From assembly GCA_933207985.1 (NCBI GenBank), contig OW240917.1, forward strand, positions 109,020,692 through 109,084,691: a stretch of 64,000 bases of DNA. Reading direction: 5' to 3'. The notes under the pieces were generated by a model that did not search any database, was not told the DNA's origin, and saw only the letters and a program-made list of their open reading frames with translations. The stretch comes from Pelobates cultripes. Its lineage: Eukaryota; Chordata; Amphibia; Anura; Pelobatidae. Of this stretch, positions 55,055 through 61,641 are shown in pieces; the first letter of the stretch is position 1, and the number at the start of each line of letters is the position of its first letter. The position numbers and the translations under genes are program-made.

Positions 55055-56080
55055 AACCCCAATTAAGAATTCCTTATCTATAAAGATACTCACAATAACG
55101 AATATATGAGTATCCACTGGAAATCAAATAACCAAAATAATAAATGTAAATAAATGCTATAAAGAATAATAGATGGAAATACATACAATAGGAAAATACA
55201 AGCAAAAGATCAGACGGAAAAAGAAATAAATGCCTAATGGCTTACCTCCCTTCCTAATGTCTCTAAAGATAATCACTAAAGTACACAGACTTAGACTTTA
55301 ATAAAATCCTCAACAGGTCAATGTCTGTGACTACAGTCTACTGTCAATAAAAGTAATAATAATAAGAGACATTGGGGACTTGCTAATACCCAGTGAAATT
55401 CAAGAATGCTCAGAATATAAGCATACTGATAAATTAAACTACTAATTAATGATATAAGGATATAAATAACCTTAGTAGGAAAGATAACCAACTATCATGG
55501 ATAAATAGTAGTAAGTTTATACAGGATTACTACATAGTTAAACTCTGGATACTTAGTGGACAAATAGATCCAATATATATGTAACAAAAAAGAGCAATAT
55601 TGATGTAGCTAAATGCTGTAAATTAAGTAATCCAATAGATAGAAAGTATCCAAATATGTCTATAGTTATCAGCTCCACTTATATCGGGTATAAGACAGCA
55701 AAAAGAGGTAAAGAGAAAAGTGAAAAGACCTGCTAAATGTGCAGAACCATACTTAGGGTGTTGGTTGCCTGCACATTGTGATAGAGTGCCCAGTGAGTGA
55801 GAAAGTGAGGGGAAAAGAACCCCCTCAAAACCCGGCGTGTGTTACGGTTCCTTTGTGATGCACCTTCGTCAGTATGCTTATATTCTGAGCATTCTTGAAT
55901 TCCACTGAGTATTAGCAAGTCTGTCTAATCTTTTGCTTGTATTTTCCTATTGTATGTATTTCCATCTATTATTCTTTATAGCATTTATTTACATTTATTA
56001 TTTTGGTTATTTGATTTCCAGTGGATACTCATATATTCATTATTGTGAGTATCTTTATAGATTTCTTTATTAGGGGTTAT
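55055..56080. repeat. ~1-kb foldback inside the solo LTR
   Basis: The outer arms 55075-55210 and 55929-56065 are inverted copies (ATAAAGATACTCACAATAA / TTATTGTGAGTATCTTTAT). The inner arms 55380-55435 and 55868-55922 are also inverted (AGAATATAAGCATACTGA / TCAGTATGCTTATATTCT). The left arm has ~170 bp lacking in the right. A hammerhead-like relic lies just beyond the inner arm (55830-55875, minus). Confidence 0.8.
55830..55875 (-). ncRNA. Possible hammerhead ribozyme relic
   Basis: On the minus strand: CTGACGA (a good CUGANGA box, 55866-55872), AGGTG-CAT-CAC as a possible stem II, then AAAGGAAC in place of CGAAAC, then CGTAACAC. The spacing is off by a few bases and stem I is not convincing. 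It is supported mainly by its position beside a Penelope-like inverted repeat. Confidence 0.3.
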
Positions 56081-56542
56081 GCCCCAAGACACTTCTGGAG
56101 TGTCTTATAAGGTGTGATTCTACAGGCTAAGGGTATTAGTCTGTTTCTAGACAGCCACAACTTGTAGATGTTATTTCTTCTTGTATAGCATACGAATTCC
56201 TTATATTTGTCTAATTCTGTTTAGTTGTTTATTTATATCCTGTTCTGGGGCATATTGCCTAAATCCTGTTTCCTATAATCTCTAATAGGTTTATCTTCAA
56301 TTATCCTTCCTATAAATTCTTTTTATAGGGTTACCTTATTTCCACGTTGGGCTTGTTGTCTAGATCCTTTTATTTCTTAGGCTACTTAATTACCTGTAAT
56401 TAAAAACATGTGTCTGTTCAATATCTTTCATTCCTATTACTAGGAATATCATATTCTTACTAGACTGTCTAAGATTGCAAATAAAGACCCTGAAATTAAC
56501 CCCAGTTTCAGTCTCATCACTGACCTGCACAAGATCATGACA

Positions 56543-56890
56543 CAGTAAGAGGTTGGCCATTCAATAGCAGTAGGAGGTTGAGAAGTCCATTGCAGTAAAG
56601 GTTGTGAATCCTGCAGCAGTAAGAGGTTGAGAATTCCATAGCAGTAAAGGTTGTAAATCCTGCAGCAGTAAGAGGTTGAGAATTCCATAGCATTAAAGGT
56701 TGTGAATCCTGCAGCAGTAAGAGGTTGAGAATTCCATAGCAGTAAAGGTTGTGAATCCTGCAGCAGTAAGAGGCTGAGAATTCCATAGCATTAAAGGTTG
56801 TGAATCCTGCAGCAGTAAGAGGTTGAGCATTCTATAGCAGACAGAAAATCCAGTGGCAGAAAGAGGTTAAGCATTCTATAGCAGTAAGAG
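56543..56890. repeat. 48-bp minisatellite, about 7 units
   Basis: Unit: GCAGTAAGAGGTTGAGAATT, CCATAGCA, GTAAAGGTTGTGAATCCT, period 48 bp. Because 48 is divisible by 3, the minus strand stays open as a repeated 16-residue peptide (ORFs at 56449-56688 and 56535-56786). That explains those ORFs without a gene. A lone unit lies at 54478-54501, on the other side of the solo LTR. Confidence 0.88.
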
Positions 56891-56944
56891 CAAGAGGTAT
56901 GAGATTGCATCAGTTAGGAAAATGATACAAAATAATATCAGACT

Positions 56945-57918
56945 ATTTGGAAATCCTAGAAAAGGTCCTTTTTCAAAAACTCTGTGACCAAGCACAGAAG
57001 ACTTGCAAGGCAAAAAAAAAAAAAGGACTTCATGAGCTACAGAAGTCAGTGACTGAGACTGGAGTAGATGCGCACCAATTAGCATTTTCAAAAACATTGT
57101 ATCAAAGTGTGTTGTATGGGAGGGTGAAGAAAGAAGCTATCACTCAAAACAATGCACGTGAAACCATGTCTGGAGTTTATTTAAAATCATGAGAATGACT
57201 AAGCTGACATATGGGAAAAGGCTTTGTTGTCAGAAAGAACCTAGAGAGTTTTTTTTAGTCAAGCTCAAACTACTATGTGGTTCGAAATAAAACATTGAAC
57301 ATATTGTAACAAGTACGATGTCAACAGTAAAAAATCGTGGTGGTCTTATGGTGTGGGAGTGCATTTTCATTAGCAGGCTTGAGAATCTAGTAAGAATTGA
57401 AGTAAGAATGGATGGAGCAAAATACAAGGCAATAATTAAGAAAGATCACCTTTTTACTGGACAGCAAGACAAAAGCAACTTTGTTATGGCTCCAGAACAA
57501 AATCATGATTTCAATCCTACTGAGATTATGTGGCACTATTTGAAAATTGCAGTTCGAAAATGCTACCCAGACAACCACAACCACCTGGTGCAAAATTACT
57601 AATAAGAATGGACAAAAAATACTCCCAGCCACTGTAGATATCGGTAGATACTTGTACAAAAAATTAGGGAGTAATACTTTCAGCTGACACAGCAAGAGGT
57701 GTCTCAGCTGATAGGAATATGATGGTTTTAAAACACACCCAATTAGCATATTTCAGTTTATCTTTTTCTTTGAAATATCTACTTAATTTCAGCTTTAAAA
57801 TGTACTCCAAATAAATTAATAGTAAAATATTGTTTGAGAATTTGTGAATATGTACCACTTCTAATCCACAAAAGAATGATAATTTTCAGGGGGTCTTAAT
57901 ACTTTTGCAAGGTGCTGT
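56945..57918 (+). pseudogene. Tc1-like transposon remnant with decayed transposase
   Basis: The first part (56947-57192) retains the second HTH region, LHELQKSVTETGVDAHQLAF, then SKTLYQSVLYGRVKKEA. The second part (57318-57602) retains RGGLMVWECIFISRLENLVR (the G-G-x-x-M-V-W-G block before the second catalytic Asp) and MDGAKYKAII. FTGQQDKSNF follows (the QQDNDPKH block with its Asp retained). It then has PTEIMWHYLKIAV (the P-I-E-x-x-W block; the catalytic Glu is in TEIMW). A deletion joins the last two blocks. The right end (57885-57918) is GGGGTCTTAATACTTTTGCA followed by AGGTGCTGT and TTA. The left terminus is not recognisable. Confidence 0.82.
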
Positions 57919-57940
57919 TTATGCTAAGTAAATTATTTAT

Positions 57941-58170
57941 TTAAAGGTACACTATAGGGTCAGGAACACAAACCTATATTCCTGACCCTATAGTATTAAA
58001 ACCACCATGTAGCTACTCTGGCCCCATCATGCCTCCCTAAAAATAGTAAAATCTTACTTGTATTCAAGTCTGGAGCTGCTTGCTTTGTCCCTGATTACTT
58101 TAGACCTTCCTGCTGACATCAGCCGAAATAGTAGCCTGATCCAATCACAATAACACAACAAGGTACCCCC
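57941..58170. mobile_element. TTAA-type element fragment
   Basis: Starts TTAAAGGTACACTATAGGGT with an immediate hairpin (ACTATAGGGTCAGGAA / TTCCTGACCCTATAGT). It resembles the start of 16241-16816. The right end cannot be placed. Confidence 0.55.
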
Positions 58171-59037
58171 TCAAGTCTTATATCCCTGGATAGCCTGGAT
58201 CTGAGTGCACAACATATCCAAAAATCACTCAGATCCCACAAACACAGATGAATCGCCACCGAGGTAACATTTTGATCAACTGCTCATGTGGCGCCTGCCA
58301 CAATAGTTTCAGGAGAAAGGTAGTGGCGGTCAGTCTCTTTCGGATGTACAAAAACGAACAGCGTACCAAATGTATCCTCAGGTTCTTGGTTAGAGATTGT
58401 TCACCTAGTTCGTATGAACAAAACTACAGAAAAGCACTCTTTTGGGATGTACATAAACGAATGCAGGTGAGGATGAAAGTTCAGCAATGTCCGCAAATTA
58501 GAATGTCCTCGACAACCGAACAGTGCTGCCTGCATTTGTGCGAGAAGCTCCCGTCAATTAATTTTTCACATATTCGTGCATAAGAACGACGGCCACCCAG
58601 CAGAATGCTTAAAGTCCTGAGGTGCAAACCGATAATGGAGGTGTTAGTATAAGTCAATGGGGTTAATAAGCTCTAAGTGGCTGAATCTGGGTGGTAGAAC
58701 AAGGGGAATTCATCTGTTTATTCGGTTAACAAACGGAACTGGGAAAAGGATGCAAACAAGTTATATCCAGTGACAGGGTGTTCTGTCATATTAACCTTTA
58801 TTAAATTAAAAAAAAATACAATAAAAAAACTCTCAGGATCTAAAAGCACATGTGAATCAAATGATATTGGACAAATAATACTTAAAAATAAGTGTTTATC
58901 CCATCAATTCAGAAGCGTAAGCATCCTTTCCTATACAGGGGTAATAATCTTTTCATTAACAATCCCTAAGGTACAACTGGCATTGGCATTGACAAAGGAC
59001 CAAGTGAACCAGTGAGACGTGTCTGGATTCTACTTTA
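58171..59037. other. Non-coding stretch of unknown origin
   Basis: An ORF at 58248-58583 has no motifs but the segment 58240-58740 is less AT-rich than its surroundings and has several opposed TTCGT/ACGAA motifs. It may be part of an unrecognised element. Confidence 0.3.
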
Positions 59038-60602
59038 TGGTCTTCATATAAAGCGGTTATTAGAGGCTATCTTATCAAAATTGAAAAACAATCCAAAACT
59101 ATGATAAATAGAGATCTAATAGACTTAAATATTCAATATTCTAATTTGTCCAAAATGAATAAAGAGTCTCCAACCACTCAATTAAGATCACTACTTCTAG
59201 AATTACAAAAACAAATCAATTTAAAGACAGAAGAAAAGATTAGAAAAACAATTAATAAATTGAGACTAAATACTTACCATCAAAGTAATAAAGCAAATAA
59301 AAATCTAACCAAAAGATTAAAAAAGCAAAATTCAAATAATAGGATCAATAAACTGGTTAAGGATCAAATTACATACTCTTCACCAGAAAAAATTGGGCAA
59401 CTATTTAATGAATTTTATAGTAAATTATATGATTTGGACATATCATCAGATAGTCAAGATATTAAAGAATATTTGGATAATACTGATATTCCAAAAATTA
59501 ACAATCAAGAGTTAGCCCAACTCAATCATGAGTTTACGATAAATGAGGTCGAAAGAGAGATTGATAGACTTCAATTAAATAAGACCCCTGGACCGGATGG
59601 ATTTACTAACCTTTTTTATAAAGTAATGAAAAAAGAGATAACTGTTCCATTAACGGCTCTTTTTAATGAAATGGCCAAAACATCTAAAACACCAAAGGAG
59701 TTGTTACAAGCCAATATCCTTCCAATATTAAAATCAAATAAAGATCCAACAAATGTTAAAAATTATAGACCAATCTCTTTAATCAACACAGATATGAAAA
59801 TATATGCAGCAATATTAACAGCCAGATTGAAATCACTTGTTGAGAGAGTCGTTCATTCGGATCAGGTCGGTTTTCTTCCAGGTAGATCTTCTGATACATG
59901 TACTAGAAGAATAATCAACATTTTGGATGGTGCACTCCGTCGAGAGATTCCGCTGCTGACCCTCTCATTGGATGCCGAGAAGGCCTTCGACAGGGTCAGT
60001 TGGCGCTTCCTCGACGGGGTGCTGACCTCCTTTGGATTTATAGGTTGGATTCATGATGCCATTTTGGCACTCTACTCCGAACCAACAGCTAGAACTGTAT
60101 ATAATCAAATTGGTTCAGTTTATATAATGGCACATGCCAGGGCTGTCCCCTATCGCCCCTTCTTTATATTTTAACGTTAGAACCCCTAGCTATTAATATT
60201 AGGAATAATTTGAATATTATAGGTTTTCCAATGAAAAACTCAGAAGCAAAAATATCACTTTATGCTGATGATATCTTATTAACACTCATTTCCCCAGAAT
60301 CCTCTCTTCCTCAAGTTTTATCTGTTATAAAAAGCTATTCTAAAGTATCCAATTATAAACTTAATATATCTAAATCAATTGCTGTAACTACTAATGTTGA
60401 TATTTATAGTTTAAAAGCTTTACGGGAGAATTATGATTTTGTATGGACCAATAATGTTTTTAACTATTTGGGTGTGATAATTTCATCTCAAGTTAATGAT
60501 ATTATGGAAAAAAATGTATTGAATCTCCTAAAATACACAAATATAAAACTAAAAGAATGGCGCCTAACCGAATCCTCTTGGATCGGTAGGATTAACATAA
60601 TT
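59038..60602 (+). pseudogene. Tx1-clade L1 LINE ORF2 (linker and RT), cut by the DIRS element
   Basis: The frame opens before the ATG at 59101 with WSSYKAVIRGYLIKIEK (59038-59090), the usual end of the endonuclease-RT linker. The 357-residue ORF then has LQLNKTPGPDGFTNLFYKVM, NVKNYRPISLINTDMKIYAA, SDQVGFLPGRSSD and LTLSLDAEKAFDRVSWRFLD. A small indel near 60122-60128 shifts the frame. The next part includes GCPLSPLLYILTLEPL and SLYADDILLTL (YADD at 60261-60272), then NYKLNISKS, FNYLGVII and SSWIGRINII. The sequence breaks off at about 60600 in the GRI block where the DIRS element begins. With only one frameshift this is the best preserved L1 in the window. It is 5'-truncated. Confidence 0.9.
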
Positions 60603-60959
60603 TTATCACATGACAGGAGGCTTCGTATTTTGCATAATCTTTCTTTACTATCTCCATAGCAGCAAAGAAATGAGTGACAAAACATTTAACCAATCACAAC
60701 GTAGAATAGGGTATAAGAGGTGAGACCTATGACATCATTTCCTCTTTCTTTGCTGCTCCATCACAAGTTAAGTACCAAATTTTGTATTATCTATTCTACA
60801 TACACTTTTCATTTACATGCCTTTTGTTTTCACTGTACCTTTTTATATTTGCCCTATTAATGCTCTTAACCCCTGTATACCAGGGGACCCTGTCTGGCTC
60901 CCTAACTGTCTTTCACGGCTTTCCCGCCGTCTGTACTTTCCCTCCATTTTCTCTGTTTC

Positions 60960-61200
60960 TCTTTAACAGTTTTTCTGTTCTTTCTACCGAACGCGTTATT
61001 CGGTAGTTTTGCGCATTCGCCTGTTTTACTCGAATGCCCGCGCGACCGCACATTGACTATTCGTTTCTTTCTACCGAACGCTTCGTTCGGCAGTTTGACG
61101 CGATCGCCTTTTTTAAGCGTTCGCATCTATTTCTATTCGCACGTTCGGCAGTTCGCATAGATCTTCTATTCACGTTCGGCAGTTTTATGCGAATGGCAAG
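60960..61200. repeat. Subterminal CpG-rich repeats of the DIRS leader
   Basis: TTCTTTCTACCGAACGC occurs twice (about 60976 and 61064). The CGTTCGGCAGTTT core, each time followed by a GCGAT/GCGCAT/GCGAAT-like inverse motif, occurs about four times (60999, 61083, 61143, 61173). Such subterminal clusters may serve as promoter or recombinase-associated sites (inference). Confidence 0.65.
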
Positions 61201-61641
61201 CTTACAGTTTGCCGCCCAAACTGGGGGAGGTACTATTCTCCACACACTAAGCCTGTCAGTCCGGCGGCCATCTTAAAGAGATAGACACTGCCTGATTTTT
61301 CTGCTCCTGCTAATCCAACAAGCAATTGAAAAGCCTTACCCTTTTCACTCAGTGGGACCAGGTTAGTGCCTTACACTTGGGGTTGGTTTAGCCAGTTGGT
61401 CTGCACCTTATTCTGGCCGGGGTGAGCCCCCATTTTACGCTGCTAAACGGTCCTGTTCATGCAGGTTCCGATCACCTGGGTGAGCCCCAGTGAATCAGCC
61501 CTCTCCTCTACGACCTACCGGTCTCTACCACAGGTTATTTAGTCCTGATACCATACCACCCCGGTCCCCAGGCCTCTCCATTATCGTGCCTAGTGCCCTC
61601 ACGCAATTTACCGGGTGAGCCCCGAATCCTCATTCCTTATA

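Larger units (their letters stand above)
54502..56542 (+). mobile_element. Solo LTR (TG...CA, 5-bp TSD), interrupted by a foldback
   Basis: Starts TGTCAGGATCCTG and ends AGATCATGACA. The 5-bp CAGTA flanks both ends (54497-54501 and 56543-56547). An AATAAA at 56480-56485 lies ~57 bp before the right end, as in an R/U5 region. A foldback occupies about 55055-56080. No internal retroelement coding is present, so this is a solo LTR left by LTR-LTR recombination. Orientation is from the AATAAA. The family (Ty3/gypsy or retrovirus-type) is not settled by sequence alone. Confidence 0.75.

Noticed and set aside
56449..56786. Leu/Tyr-rich repeated peptide ORFs on the minus strand
   Set aside because: A 48-bp repeat keeps a frame open automatically; no start context or domain.
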